From Cinclus cinclus (lineage: Eukaryota > Chordata > Aves > Passeriformes > Cinclidae), in the NCBI RefSeq assembly GCF_963662255.1, contig NC_085052.1, forward strand, positions 35,722,654 to 35,786,653: 64,000 bases of DNA. The letters run 5' to 3'. Below, piece by piece: positions 39,703 to 53,576 of this stretch. The position numbers and the translations under genes are program-made. The notes under the pieces were generated by a model, which worked only from the letters and a program-made list of their open reading frames with translations, made no database searches and was not told the DNA's origin. Positions within the stretch are counted from its first letter, which is position 1. Each line of letters begins with the position of its first letter.

Positions 39703-39921
39703 TTGGAATGCATTGTGACACCACAGAGGTTAAGAGACGCAAGGAACCATTGTGACCCAATGCAGGCTAACAATCTAATGATCCCATTTGACACCAGGGG
39801 GCGTAGAAGGGCCAGGGATGGATTGTTAAGCACGGGGACCAATAGAAGCAAGGATCTATTATGCCACCGTGGAGGCCAAGAATCAAATGATTCATTGTGA
39901 CATCAAGTGGCCTAAAAGGGC
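39703..39921 (+). repeat. Chimeric monomer D>C (219 bp)
   Basis: Reads catttgacaccagggggcg as in D, but with gtagaaggg, then ggattgttaagcacggggac and accgtggaggcc as in C. It lacks one base in the normal ttacagcac word. Confidence 0.75.
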
Positions 39922-41462
39922 ATGGGATGCATTGTGACAGCACAGAGGTTAAGAGAAGCAAGGATCCATTGTGACCCAATGCAGGCTAACAATTTAAGAA
40001 TCCCTTTTGACACCAGGGGGCGCAAAAGGACCACGGATGGAATCTGACAGCATGGGGACCTATAGAAGCAAGGAACCATTATGCCACCATGGAGGCCAAG
40101 AATCAAATGGTTCATTGTGACATCATGTGGCCTAAAAGGTTTTGGAATGCATTGTGACACCACAGAGGTTAAGAGAAGCAAGGAACCATTGTGACCCAAT
40201 GCAGGCTAACAATCTAATGATCCCTTGTGGCACCAGGGGGCCTAAAAAGGGCCAGGGATGGATTGTTACAGCACGGGGACCAATAGAAGCAAGGATCTAT
40301 TATGCCACCATGGAGGCCAAGAATCAAATGATTCATTGTGACATCATGTGGCCTAAAATGGCATGGGATGCATTGTGACACCACAGAGGTTAAGAGAAGC
40401 AAGGATCCATTGTGACCCAATGGAGGCTAACAATCTAATGATCCCTTGTGACACCAATGGGCCTAAAAGGGGCAGGGATGTATTGTGAAAGCATGGGGCC
40501 CAAGTAAAACCTGGTACAATTCTGCCACCATGGAGGCCAAGAATCAAATGATTCATTGTGACATCAAGTGGCCTAAAAGGGCATGGGATGCATTGTGACT
40601 GCACAGGGGTTAAGAGAAGCAAGGAACCATTGTGACCCAATGCAGGCTAACAATCTAAGAATCCCTTTTGACACCAGGGGGCGCAAAAAGACCACGGATG
40701 AACTCTGACAGCATGGGGACCTATAGAAGCAAGGAACCATTATGACACCATGAAGGCCAAGAATCCAATGGTTCATTGTAAGACCAAGTGGCCTAAAAGG
40801 GCTTGGGATGCATTGTGACACCACAGAGGTTAAGAGAAGCAAGGAACCATTGTGACCCAATGCAGGCTAACAATCTAATGATCCCTTGTGGCACCAGGGG
40901 GTATAAAAAGGGCCAGGGATGGATTGTTACAGCACGGGGACCAATAGAAGCAAGGATCTATTATGCCACCGTGGAGGCCAAGAATCAAATGATTCATTGT
41001 GACATCAATGGCCTAAAAGGGCATGGGATGCATTGTGACACCACAGAGGTTAAGAGAAGCAAGGAACCATTGTGACCCAATGCAGGCTAACAATCTAATG
41101 ATCCCTTGTGACACCAATGGGCCTAAAAGGGGCAGGGATGAATTGTGAAAGCATGGGGCCCAAGTAAAACCTGGTACAATTATGCAACCATGGAGGCCAA
41201 GAATCAAATGATTCATTGTGACATCAAGTGGCCTAAAAGGGCATGGGATGCATTGTGACACCACAGGGGTTAAGAGAAGCAAGGAACCATTGTGACCCAA
41301 TGCAGACTAACAATTTAAGAATCCCTTTTGACACCAGGGGGCGCAAAAGGACCACGGATGGACTCTGACAGCACGGGGACCTATAGAAGCAAGGAACCAT
41401 TATGCCACCCTGGAGGCCAAGAATCAAATGGTTCATTGTGACATCATGTGGCCTAAAAGGGT

Positions 41463-42342
41463 TTGGAATGCATTGTGACACCACAGAGGCTAAGAGAAGC
41501 AAGGAACCATTGTGACCCAATGCAGGCTAACAATCTAATGATCCCTTGTGGCACCAATGGGTATAAAAAGGCCAGGGATGGATTGTTACAGCACGGGGAC
41601 CAATATAAGCAAGGATCTATTATGCCACCATGGAGGCCAAGAATCAAATGATTCATTGTGACATCAAGTGGCCTAAAAGGGCATGGGATGCATTGTGCCA
41701 CCACAGGGGTTAAGAGAAGCAAGGATCCATTGTGACCCAATGGAGGCTAATAATCCCCGGATCCCATTTGACACCAGGGGGCGTAAAAGGGCCAGGGATG
41801 AATTGTGACAGCATGGGGCCCAATAGAAACAAGGAACCATTATGACACCATGGAGGCCAAGAATCAAAAGATTCATTGTGACATCAAGTGGCCTAAAAGG
41901 GCATGGGATGCATTGTGACACCACAGGGGTTAAGACTAGCAAGGAACCATTGTGACCCAATGCAGGCTAACAATCTAATGATCCCTTGTGACACCAATGG
42001 GCCTAAAAGGGCCAGGGAGGAATTGTTAGAGCACAGGGACCAATAGAAGCAAGGATCTATTATGCCACCATGGAGGCCAAGAATCAAATAATTCATTGTG
42101 ACATCATGTGGCCTGAAAGGGCATGGGATGCATTGTGACAGCACAGGGGTTAAGAGAAGCAAGGATCCATTATGACCCAATGGAGGCTAACAATCTAATA
42201 ATCCCTTTTGACAACAATGGGCCTAAAAGGGGCAGGGATGAATTGTGAAAGCATGGGGCCCAATTAAAACCTGGTACAATTACGCCACCATGGAGGCCAA
42301 GAATCAAATGATTCATTGTGACATCAAGTGGCCTAAAAGGCC
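41463..42342 (+). repeat. Block C D E A, copy 2 (offset 4,621 bp)
   Basis: Partner of 36842-37721. It includes the last clear type E monomer of the window (41903-42122). Confidence 0.85.
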
Positions 42343-42562
42343 TTGGGATGCATTGTGACAGCACAGGGGTTAAGAGAAGCAAGGATCCATTGTGACCCAA
42401 TGGAGGCTAATAATCCCAGGATCCCATTTGACACCAGGGGGCGTAAAAGGGCCAGGGATGAATTGTGACAGCATGGGGCCCAATAGAAACAAGGAACCAT
42501 TATGACACCATGGAGGCCAAGAATCAAATGATTCATTGTGACATCAAGTGGCCTAAAAGGGC

Positions 42563-43223
42563 ATGGGATGCATTGTGACACCACAGAGGTTAAGAGAAGC
42601 AAGGAACCATTGTGACCCAATGCAGGCTAACAATCTAATGATCCCTTGCGACACCAATGGGCTTAAAAGGGGCAGGGATGAATTGTGAAAGCATGGGGCC
42701 CAAGTAAAACCTGGTACAATTATGCCACCATGGAGGCCAAGAATCAAATGATTCATTGTGACATCACGTGGCCTAAAAGGGCCTGGGATGCATTGTGACA
42801 CCACAGGGGTTAAGAGAAGCAAGGATCCATTGTGACCCAATGCAGGCTAACAATCTAATGATCCCTTGTGGCTCCAGGGGGTATAAAAAGGGCCAGAGAT
42901 GGATTGTTACAGCACGGGGACCAATAGAAGCAAGGATCTATTATGCCACCGTGGAGGCCAAGAATCAAATGATTCATTGTGACATCATGTGGCCTGAAAG
43001 GGCATGGGATGCATTGTGACAGCACAGGGGTTAAGAGAAGCAAGGATCCATTGTGACCCAATGGAGGCTAACAATCTAATGATCCCTTTTGACACCAATG
43101 GGCCTAAAAGTGGCAGGGATGAATTGTGAAAGCATGGGGCCAAAGTAAAACCTGGTACAATTATGCCACCATGGAGGCCAAGAATCAAATGATTCATTGT
43201 GACATCAAGTGGCCTAAAAGGGC
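42563..43223 (+). repeat. Block A C A, copy 2 (offset 3,741 bp)
   Basis: Partner of 38822-39482. Confidence 0.82.
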
Positions 43224-45425
43224 ATGGGATGCATTGTGACACCACAGGGGTTAAGAGAAGCAAGGAACCATTGTGACCCAATGCAGGCTAACAATCTAAT
43301 GATCCCTTGTGGCACCAGGGGGTATAAAAAGGGCCAGGGATGGATTGTTACAGCACGGGGACCAATAGAAGCAAGGATCTATTATGCCACCGTGGAGGCC
43401 AAGAATCAAATGATTCATTGTGACATCATGTGGCCTAAAAGGGCATGGGATGCATTGTGACACCACAGGGGTTAAGAGAAGCAAGGATCCATTGTGACCC
43501 AATGGAGGCTAATAATCCCAGGATCCCATTTGACACCAGGGGGCGTAAAAGGCCAGGGATGAATTGTGACAGCATGGGGCCCAATAGAAACAAGGAACCA
43601 TTATGACACCATGGAGGCCAAGAATCAAATAATTCATTGTGACATCAAGTGGCCTAAAAGGGCATGGGATGCATTGTGACACCACAGAGGTTAAGAGAAG
43701 CAAGGAACCATTGTGACCCAATGCAGGCTAACAATCTAATGATCCCTTGTGACACCAATGGGCCTAAAAGGGGCAGGGATGAATTGTGAAAGCATGGGGC
43801 CCAATTAAAACCTGGTACAATTATGCCACCATGGAGGCCAAGAATCAAATGATTCATTGTGACATCAAGTGGCATAAAAGGGCATGGGATGCATTGTGAC
43901 ACCACAGGGGTTAAGAGAAGCAAGGAACCATTGTGACCCAATGCAGGCTAACAATCTAATGATCCCTTTTGACACCAATGGGCCTAAAAGGGGCAGGGAT
44001 GAATTGTGAAAGCATGGGGCCCATTTAAATCCTGGTACAATTACGCCACCATGGAGGCCAAGATTTAAATGATTCATTGTGACATCAAGTGGCCTAAAAG
44101 GGCTTGGCATGCATTGTGACACCACAGAGGTTAAGAGAAGCAAGGAACCATTGTGACCCAATGCAGGCTAACAATCTAAGAATCCCTTTTGACACCAGGG
44201 GGCGCAAAAGGACCACGGATGGACTCTGACAGCATGGGGACCTATAGAAGCAAGGAACCATTATGACACCATGAAGGCCAAGAATCAAATGGTTCATTGT
44301 GACATCAAGTGGCCTAAAAGGGCTTGGAATGCATTGTGACACCACAGCGGTTAAGAGAAGCAAGGAACCATTGTGACCCAATGCAGGCTAACAATCTAAT
44401 GATCCCTTGTGGCACCAGGGGGTATAAAAATGGCCAGGGATGGATTGTTACAGCATGGGGACCAATAGAAGCAAGGATCTATTATGCCACCATGGAGGCC
44501 AAGAATCAAATGATTCATTGTGACATCAAGTGGCCTAAAAGGCATGGGATGCATTGTGCCACCACAGGGGTTTAGAGAAGCAAGGATCCATTGTGACCCA
44601 ATGGAGGCTAATAATCCCAGGATCCCATTTGACACCAGGGGGCGTAAAAGGGCCAGGGATGAATTGTGACAGCATGGGGCCCAATAGAAACAAGGAACCA
44701 TTATGACACCATGGAGGCCAAGAATCAAATGATTCATTGTGACATCAAGTGGCCTAAAAGGGCATGGGATGCATTGTGACACCACAGGGGTTAAGAGAAG
44801 CAAGGAACCATTGTGACCCAATGCAGACAAACAATCTAATGATCCCTTGTGGCACCAGGGGGTATAAAAAGGGCCAGGGATGGATTGTTACAGCACGGGG
44901 ACCTATAGAAGCAAGGATCTATTATGCCACCGTGGAGGCGAAGAATCATATGATTCATTGTGACAACAAGTGGCCTAAAAGGGCATGGGATGCATTGTGA
45001 CACCACAGAGGTTAAGAGAAGCAAGGAACCATTGTCACCCAATGCAGGCTAACAATCTAATGATCCCTTGTGACACCAATGGGCCTAAAAGGGGCAGGGA
45101 TGTATTGTGAAAGCATGGGGCCCAAGTAAAACCTGGTACAATTATGCCACCATGGAGGCCAAGAATCATATGATTCATTGTGACATCAAGTGGCATAAAA
45201 GGGCTTGGCATGCATTGTGACACCACAGAGGTTAAGAGAAGCAAGGAACCATTGTGACCCAATGCAGGCTAACAATCTAATGATCCCTTGTGGCACCAGG
45301 GGGTATAAAAAGGGCCAGGGATGGATTGTTACAGCACGGGGACCAATAGAAGCAAGGATCTATTATGCCACCATGGAGGCCAAGAATCAAATGATTCATT
45401 GTGACATCAAGTGGCCTAAAAGGGC

Positions 45426-45645
45426 ATGGGATGCATTGTGACAGCACAGGGGTTAAGAGAAGCAAGGATCCATTGTGACCCAATGGAGGCTAATAATCCC
45501 AGGATCCCATTTGACACCACGGGGCGTAAAAGGGCCAGGGATGAATTGTGACAGCATGGGGCCCAATTAAAACCTGGTACAATTACGCCACCATGGAGGC
45601 CAAGATTTAAATGATTCATTGTGACATCAAGTGGCCTAAAAGGGC
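45426..45645 (+). repeat. Chimeric monomer D>A, first of four similar copies
   Basis: D front (aataatcccagg, gcgtaaaaggg, gtgacagcatgggg) then A back (cccaattaaaacctgg, tacaattacgcc). A related chimera with gggccagggaataattg recurs at 49609, 52034 and 54239. The switch is after the shared word catggggcccaa. Confidence 0.8.
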
Positions 45646-46966
45646 ATGGGATGCATTGTGACACCACAGGGGTTAAGAGAAGCAAGGATCCATTGTGACC
45701 CAATGCAGGCTAACAATCTAAGAATCCCTTTTGACACCAGGGGGCGCAAAAGGACCACAGATGAACCTTGACAGCGTGGGGACCTATAGAACCAAGGAAC
45801 CATTATGACACCATGAAGGCCAAGAATCAAATGGTTCATTGTGACATCTAGTGGCCTAAAAGGGCTTGGCATGCATTGTGACACCACAGAGGTTAAGAGA
45901 AGCAAGGAACCATTGTGACCCAATGCAGGCTAACAATCTAATGATCCTTTGTGGCACCAGGGGGTATAAAAAGGGCCAGGGATGGATTGTTACAGCACGG
46001 GGAACAATAGAAGCAAGGATCTATTATGCCACCGTGGAGGCCAAGAATCAAATGATTCATTGTGACATCAAGTGGCCTAAAAGGGCATGGGATGCATTGT
46101 GACAGCACAGAGGTTAAGAGAAGCAAGGATCCATTGTGACCCAATGGAGGCTAATAATCCCAGGATCCCATTTGACACCAGGTGGCGTAAAAGTGCCAGG
46201 GATGAATTGTGACAGCATGGGGCCCAATAGAAACAAGGAACCATTATGACACCATGGTGGCCAAGAATCAAATGATTCATTGTGACATCAAGTGGCCTAA
46301 AAGGGCATGGGATTCATTGTGACACCACAGAGGTTAAGAGAAGCAAGGAACCATTGTGACCCAATGCAGGCTAACAATCTAATGATCCCTTGTGACACCA
46401 ATGGGCCTAAAAGGGGCAGGGATGAATTGTGAAAGCATGGGGCCCAATTAAAACCTGGTACAATTCTGCCACCATGGAGGCCAAGAATCAAATAATTCAT
46501 TGTGACATCAAGTGGCCTAAAAGGCATGGGATGCATTGTGACAGCACAGGGGTTAAGAGAAGCAAGGATCCATTGTGACCCAATGGAGGCTAACAATCTA
46601 ATGATACCTTTTGACACCAATGGGCCTAAAAGGGGCAGGGATGAATTGTGAAAGCATGGGGCCCAAGTAAAACCTGGTACAATTATGCCACCATGGAGGC
46701 CAAGAATCAAATGATTCATTGTGACATCAAGTGGCCTAAAAGGGCATGGGATGCATTGTGACACCACAGGGGTTAAGAGAAGCAAGGAACCATTGTGACC
46801 CAATGCAGGCTAACAATCTAATGATCCTTTGTGACACCAGGGTGTATAAAAAGGGCCAGGGATGGATTGTTACAGCACGGGGACCAATAGAAGCAAGGAT
46901 CTATTATGCCACCTTGGAGGCGAAGAATCAAATGATTCATTGTGACATCAAGTGGCCTAAAAGGGC

Positions 46967-47186
46967 ATGGGATGCATTGTGACACCACAGAGGTTAAGAG
47001 AAGCAAGGAACCATTGTGACCCAATGGAGGATAACAATCTAATGATCCCTTGGGACACCAATGGGCCTAAAAGGGGCAAGGATGAATTGTGTAAGCATGG
47101 GGCCCAATAGAAACAAGGAACCATCATGCCACCATGGAGGACAAGATTTAAATGATTCATTGTGACATCAAGTGGCCTAAAAGGGC
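46967..47186 (+). repeat. Chimeric monomer A>D
   Basis: A-type s3 (caatgggcctaaaaggggc, with caaggatg) then gtaagcatggggcccaatag with aaacaaggaacc as in D, followed by agatttaaatg. It is the reciprocal arrangement to the D>A chimeras, with the same switch word. Confidence 0.75.
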
Positions 47187-47625
47187 ATGGGATGCATTGT
47201 GACAGCACAGGGGTTAAGAGAAGCAAGGATCCATTGTGACCCAATGGAGGCTAATAATCCCAGGATCCCATTTGACACCAGGGGGCGTAAAAGGCCAGGG
47301 ATGAATTGTGACAGCATGGGGCCCAATAGAAACAAGGAACCATTATGACACCATGGAGGCCAAGAATCAAATGATTCATTGTGACATCAAGTGGCCTAAA
47401 AGGGCATGGGATGCATTGTGACACCACAGAGGTTAAGAGAAGCAAGGAACCATTGTGACCCAATGCAGGCTAACAATCTAATGATCCCTTTTGACACCAA
47501 TGGGCCTAAAAGGGGCAGGGATGTATTGTGAAAGCATGGGGCCCAAGTAAATCCTGGTACAATTACGCCACCATGGAGGCCAAGATTTAAATGATTCATT
47601 GTGACATCAAGTGGCCTAAAAGGGC

Positions 47626-47845
47626 ATGGGATGCATTGTGACAGCACAGGGGTTAAGAGAAGAAAGGAACCATTGTGACCCAATGCAGGCTAACAATCTA
47701 ATGATCCCTTGTGACACCAATGGGCCTAAAAGGGCCAGGGATGAATTGTGACAGCATGGGGCCCAATAGAAACAAGGAACCATTATGACACCATGGAGGC
47801 CAAGAATCAAATGATTCATTGTGACATCAAGTGGCCTAAAAGGGC
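47626..47845 (+). repeat. Chimeric monomer, A/E front and D back
   Basis: s3 reads caatgggcctaaaagggcc and gggatgaattgtgacagc, then caatagaaacaagg as in D. Confidence 0.72.
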
Positions 47846-48064
47846 ATGGGATGCATTGTGACACCACAGAGGCAAGAGAAGCAAGGAACCATTGTGACCC
47901 AATGCAGGCTAACAATCTAATGATCCCTTGTGACACCAATGGGCATAAAAGGGGCAGGGATGAATTGTGAAAGCATGGGGCCCAAGTAAAACCTGGTACA
48001 ATTATGCCACCATGGAGGCCAAGAATCAAATGATTCATTGTGACATCAAGTGGCCTAAAAGGGC
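47846..48064 (+). repeat. 219-bp type A monomer
   Basis: The normal cagaggttaagag reads cagaggcaagag, one base shorter. Because 219 is divisible by three, this monomer preserves reading frame, which explains the unusually long (168-codon) open frame on the minus strand across 47,616-48,122. Confidence 0.85.
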
Positions 48065-48946
48065 ATGGGATGCATTGTGACACCACAGGGGTTAAGAGAA
48101 GCAAGGAACCATTGTGACCCAATGCAGGCTAACAATCTAATGATCCCTTGTGGCACCAGGGGCTATAAAAAGGGCCAGGGATGGATTGTTACAGCACGGG
48201 GACCAATAGAAGCAAGGATCTATTATGCCACCGTGGAGACCAAGAATCAAATGATTCATTGTGACATCATGTGGCCTAAAAGGGCATGGGATGCATTGTG
48301 ACACCACAGAGGTTAAGAGAAGCAAGGAACTATTGTGACCCAATGCAGGCTAACAATCTAATGATCCCCTGTGACACCAATGGGCCTAAAAGGGACAGCG
48401 ATGAATTGTGAAAGCATGGGACCCATTTAAACCTGGTACAATTCTGCCACCATGGAGGCCAAGAATCAAATGATTCATTGTGACATCAAGTGGCCTAAAA
48501 GGGCATGGGATGCATTGTGACACCACAGAGGTTAAGAGAAGCAAGGATCCATTGTGACCCAATGCAGGCTACCAATCTAATGATCCCTTGTGGCAGCAGG
48601 GGATATAAAAAGGGCCAGGGATGGATTGTTACAGCACTCGGACCAATAGAAGCAAGGATCTATTATGCCACCATGGAGGCCAAGAATCAAATGATTCATT
48701 GTGACATCAAGTGGCCTAAAAGGGCATGGGATGCATTGTGACAGCACAGGGGTTAAGAGAAGCAAGGATCCATTGTGACCCAATGCAGTCTACCAATCTA
48801 ATGATCCCTTGTGGCACCAGGGGGTATAAAAAGGGCCAGGGATGGATTGTTACAGCACGGGGACCAATAGAAGAAAGGATCTATTATGCCACCATGGAGG
48901 CCAAGAATCAAATGATTCATTGTGACATCAAGTGGCCTAAAAGGGC
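48065..48946 (+). repeat. Block P, copy 1 (882 bp)
   Basis: Monomers C A C C. Marks are ggggctataaaaaggg, aggaactattgtgacc, gggacccatttaaacctgg (a 219-bp A monomer), cagcactcggacc and caatgcagtctacc. Confidence 0.86.
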
Positions 48947-50048
48947 ATGGGATGCATTGTGACAGCACAGGGGTTAAGAGAAGCAAGGAACCATTGTGAC
49001 CCAATGCAGGCTAACAATCTAAGAATCCCTTTTGACACCAGGGGGCGCAAAAGGACCACGGATGAACTCTGACAGCATGGGGACCTATAGAAGCAAGGAA
49101 CCATTATGACACCATGAAGGCCAAGAATCACATGGTTCATTGTGACATCAAGTGGCCTAAAAGGGCTTGGCATGCATTGTGACAGCACAGAGGTTAAGAG
49201 AAGCAAGGAACCATTGTGACCCAATGCAGGCTAACAATCTAATGATCCCTTGTGGCACCAGGGGGTATAAAAAGGGCCAGGGATGGATTGTTACAGCACG
49301 GGGACCAATAGAAGCAAGGATCTATTATGCCACCGTGGAGGCCAAGAATCAAATGATTCATTGTGACATCAAGTGGCCTAAAAGGGCATGGGATGCATTG
49401 TGACACCACAGGGGTTAACAGAAGCAAGGATCCATTGTGACCCAATGCAGGCTACCAATCTAATGATCCCTTGTGGCACCAGGGGGTATAAAAAGGGCCA
49501 GGGATGGATTGTTACAGCACGGGGACCAATAGAAGCAAGGATCTATTATGCCACCGTGGAGGCCAAGAATCAAATGATTCATTGGGACATCATGTGGCCT
49601 AAAAGGGCATGGGATGCATTGTGACACCACAGGGGTTAAGAGAAGCAAGGATCCATTGTGACCCAATGGAGGCTAATAATCCCAGGATCCCATTTGACAC
49701 CAGGAGGCGTAAAAGGGCCAGGGAATAATTGTGACAGCATGGGGCCCAATTAAAACCTGGTACAATTACGCCCCCATGGAGGCCAAGATTTAAATGATTC
49801 ATTGTGACATCAAGTGGCCTAAAAGGGCATGGGATGCATTGTGACAGCACAGGGGTTAAGAGAAGCAAGGATCCATTGTGACCCAATGGAGGCTAATAAT
49901 CCCAGGATCCCATTTGACACCAGGGGGCGTAAAAGGGCCAGGGATGAATTGTGACAGCATGGGGCCCAATAGAAACAAGGAACCATTATGACACCATGGA
50001 GGCCAAGAATCAAATGATTCATTGGGACATCAAGTGGCCTAAAAGGGC
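48947..50048 (+). repeat. Block Q, copy 1 (1,102 bp)
   Basis: Monomers B C C D>A D. Marks include ggttaacagaagcaagg in the second C and the D>A chimera with caggaggcgtaaaagg. Offsets to copies 2 and 3 are 2,425 and 4,630 bp. Confidence 0.87.
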
Positions 50049-51371
50049 ATGGGATGCATTGTGACACCACAGGGGTTAAGAGAAGCAAGGATCCATTGTG
50101 ACCCAATGGAGGCTAACAATCTAATGATCCCTTTTGACACCAATGGGCCTAAAAGGGGCAGGGATGTATTGTGCAAGCATGGGGCCCAATTAAAACCTGG
50201 TACAATTACGCCACCAGGGAGGCCAAGAATCAAATGATTCATTGTGAAATCAAGTGGCCTAAAAGGGCATGGGATGCATTGTGACAGCACAGGGGTTAAG
50301 AGAAGCAAGGAACCATTGTGACCCAATGCAGGCTAACAATCTAAGAATCCCTTGTGACACCAGGGGGAGCAAAAGGACCACGGATGAACCTTGACAGCGT
50401 GGGGACCTATAGAAGCAAGGAACCATTATGACACCATGAAGGCCAAGAATCACATGGTTCATTGTGACATCAAGTGGCCTAAAAGGGCATGGGATGCATT
50501 GTGACACCACAGGGGTTAAGAGAAGCAAGGAACCATTGTGACCCAATGCAGGCTAACAATCTAATGATCCCTTGTGGCACCAGGGGGTATAAAAAGGGCC
50601 AGGGATGGATTGTTACAGCACGGGGACCAATAGAAGCAAGGATCTATTATGCCACCGTGGAGGCCAAGAATCAAATGATTCATTGCGACATCAAGTGGCC
50701 TAAAAGGGCATGGGATGCATTGTGACACCACAGGGGTTAAGAGAAGCAAGGATCCATTGTGACCCAATGCAGGCTACCAATCTAATGATCCCTTGTGGCA
50801 CCAGGGGGTATAAAAAGGGCCAGGGATGGATTGTTACAGCACGGGGACCAATAGAAGCAAGGATCTATTATGCCACCGTGGAGGCCAAGAATCAAATGAT
50901 TCATTGGGACATCATGTGGCCTAAAAGGGCATGGGATGCATTGTGACACCACAGGGGTTAAGAGAAGCAAGGATCCATTGTGACCCAATGGAGGCTAACA
51001 ATCTAATGATCCCTTTTGACACCAATGGGCCTAAAAGGGGCAGGGATGTATTGTGAAAGCATGGGGCCCAATTAAAACCTGGTACAATTACGCCACCATG
51101 GGTGCCAAGATTTAAATGATTCATTGTGACATCAAGTGGCCTAAAAGGGCATGGGATGCATTGTGACAGCACAGGGGTTAAGAGAAGCAAGGAACCATTG
51201 TGACCCAATGCAGGCTAACCATCTAATGATCCCTTGTGGCACCAGGGGGTATAAAAAGGGCCAGGGATGGATTGTTACAGCACGGGGACCAATAGAAGCA
51301 AGGATCTATTATGCCACCGTGGAGGCCAAGAATCAAATGATTCATTGGGACATCATGTGGCCTAAAAGGGC
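50049..51371 (+). repeat. Block R, copy 1 (1,323 bp)
   Basis: Monomers A B C C A C. Marks include attgtgcaagcatgg, gccaccagggaggcc, the broken CTCF-like core cagggggagcaaaagg, and gccaccatgggtgcc. Confidence 0.86.
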
Positions 51372-52473
51372 ATGGGATGCATTGTGACACCACAGGGGTT
51401 AAGAGAAGCAAGGAACCATTGTGACCCAATGCAGGCTAACAATCTAAGAATCCCTTTTGACACCAGGGGGCGCAAAAGGACCACGGATGAACTCTGACAG
51501 CATGGGGACCTATAGAAGCAAGGAACCATTATGACACCATGAAGGCCAAGAATCACATGGTTCATTGTGACATCAAGTGGCCTAAAAGGGCTTGGCATGC
51601 ATTGTGACAGCACAGAGGTTAAGAGAAGCAAGGAACCATTGTGACCCAATGCAGGCTAACAATCTAATGATCCCTTGTGGCACCAGGGGGTATAAAAAGG
51701 GCCAGGGATGGATTGTTACAGCACGGGGACCAATAGAAGCAAGGATCTATTATGCCACCGTGGAGGCCAAGAATCAAATGATTCATTGTGACATCAAGTG
51801 GCCTAAAAGGGCATGGGATGCATTGTGACACCACAGGGGTTAACAGAAGCAAGGATCCATTGTGACCCAATGCAGGCTACCAATCTAATGATCCCTTGTG
51901 GCACCAGGGGGTATAAAAAGGGCCAGGGATGGATTGTTACAGCACGGGGACCAATAGAAGCAAGGATCTATTATGCCACCGTGGAGGCCAAGAATCAAAT
52001 GATTCATTGGGACATCATGTGGCCTAAAAGGGCATGGGATGCATTGTGACACCACAGGGGTTAAGAGAAGCAAGGATCCATTGTGACCCAATGGAGGCTA
52101 ATAATCCCAGGATCCCATTTGACACCAGGAGGCGTAAAAGGGCCAGGGAATAATTGTGACAGCATGGGGCCCAATTAAAACCTGGTACAATTACGCCCCC
52201 ATGGAGGCCAAGATTTAAATGATTCATTGTGACATCAAGTGGCCTAAAAGGGCATGGGATGCATTGTGACAGCACAGGGGTTAAGAGAAGCAAGGATCCA
52301 TTGTGACCCAATGGAGGCTAATAATCCCAGGATCCCATTTGACACCAGGGGGCGTAAAAGGGCCAGGGATGAATTGTGACAGCATGGGGCCCAATAGAAA
52401 CAAGGAACCATTATGACACCATGGAGGCCAAGAATCAAATGATTCATTGGGACATCAAGTGGCCTAAAAGGGC
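51372..52473 (+). repeat. Block Q, copy 2 (1,102 bp)
   Basis: Same length and private marks as copy 1. Confidence 0.87.
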
Positions 52474-52694
52474 ATGGGATGCATTGTGACACCACAGGGG
52501 TTAAGAGAAGCAAGGATCCATTGTGACCCAATGCAGGCTACCAATCTAATGATCCCTTGTGGCACCAGGGGGTATAAAAAGGGCCAGGGATGGATTGTTA
52601 CAGCACGGGGACCAATAGAAGCAAGGATCTATTATGCCACCGTGGAGACCAAGAATCAAATGATTCATTGGGACATCATGTGGCCTAAAAGGGC

Positions 52695-53576
52695 ATGGGA
52701 TGCATTGTGACACCACAGGGGTTAAGAGAAGCAAGGAACCATTGTGACCCAATGCAGGCTAACAATCTAATGATCCCTTGTGGCACCAGGGGCTATAAAA
52801 AGGGCCAGGGATGGATTGTTACAGCACGGGGACCAATAGAAGCAAGGATCTATTATGCCACCGTGGAGACCAAGAATCAAATGATTCATTGTGACATCAT
52901 GTGGCCTAAAAGGGCATGGGATGCATTGTGACACCACAGAGGTTAAGAGAAGCAAGGAACTATTGTGACCCAATGCAGGCTAACAATCTAATGATCCCCT
53001 GTGACACCAATGGGCCTAAAAGGGACAGCGATGAATTGTGAAAGCATGGGACCCATTTAAACCTGGTACAATTCTGCCACCATGGAGGCCAAGAATCAAA
53101 TGATTCATTGTGACATCAAGTGGCCTAAAAGGGCATGGGATGCATTGTGACACCACAGAGGTTAAGAGAAGCAAGGATCCATTGTGACCCAATGCAGGCT
53201 ACCAATCTAATGATCCCTTGTGGCACCAGGGGATATAAAAAGGGCCAGGGATGGATTGTTACAGCACTCGGACCAATAGAAGCAAGGATCTATTATGCCA
53301 CCATGGAGGCCAAGAATCAAATGATTCATTGTGACATCAAGTGGCCTAAAAGGGCATGGGATGCATTGTGACAGCACAGGGGTTAAGAGAAGCAAGGATC
53401 CATTGTGACCCAATGCAGTCTACCAATCTAATGATCCCTTGTGGCACCAGGGGGTATAAAAAGGGCCAGGGATGGATTGTTACAGCACGGGGACCAATAG
53501 AAGAAAGGATCTATTATGCCACCGTGGAGGCCAAGAATCAAATGATTCATTGTGACATCAAGTGGCCTAAAAGGGC
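52695..53576 (+). repeat. Block P, copy 2 (882 bp)
   Basis: Same marks as copy 1, with a few differences such as ggcaccaggggatat against ggcagcaggggatat. Confidence 0.86.

Larger units (their letters stand above)
35081..48064 (+). repeat. Sub-array III: diverged, irregular order, 59 monomers
   Basis: Order: A E A A B C A B C D E A E A E A B A C A B D>C B C A B C A B C D E A D A C A C D A A B C D C A C D>A B C D A A C A>D D A A>D A. It has more private substitutions and single-base indels than the flanks. Seven of the ten 219-bp monomers in the window lie from here to 53 kb: 39703, 43445, 46307, 47187 and 47846 here, 48286 and 52916 in the next sub-array. Confidence 0.78.

Noticed and set aside
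46297..48122. Two 168-codon minus-strand frames (46,297-46,803 and 47,616-48,122), the longest in the window
   Set aside because: Each spans a 219-bp monomer (46307, 47846). A one-base loss makes the monomer divisible by three, so the neighbouring frames fuse by accident.
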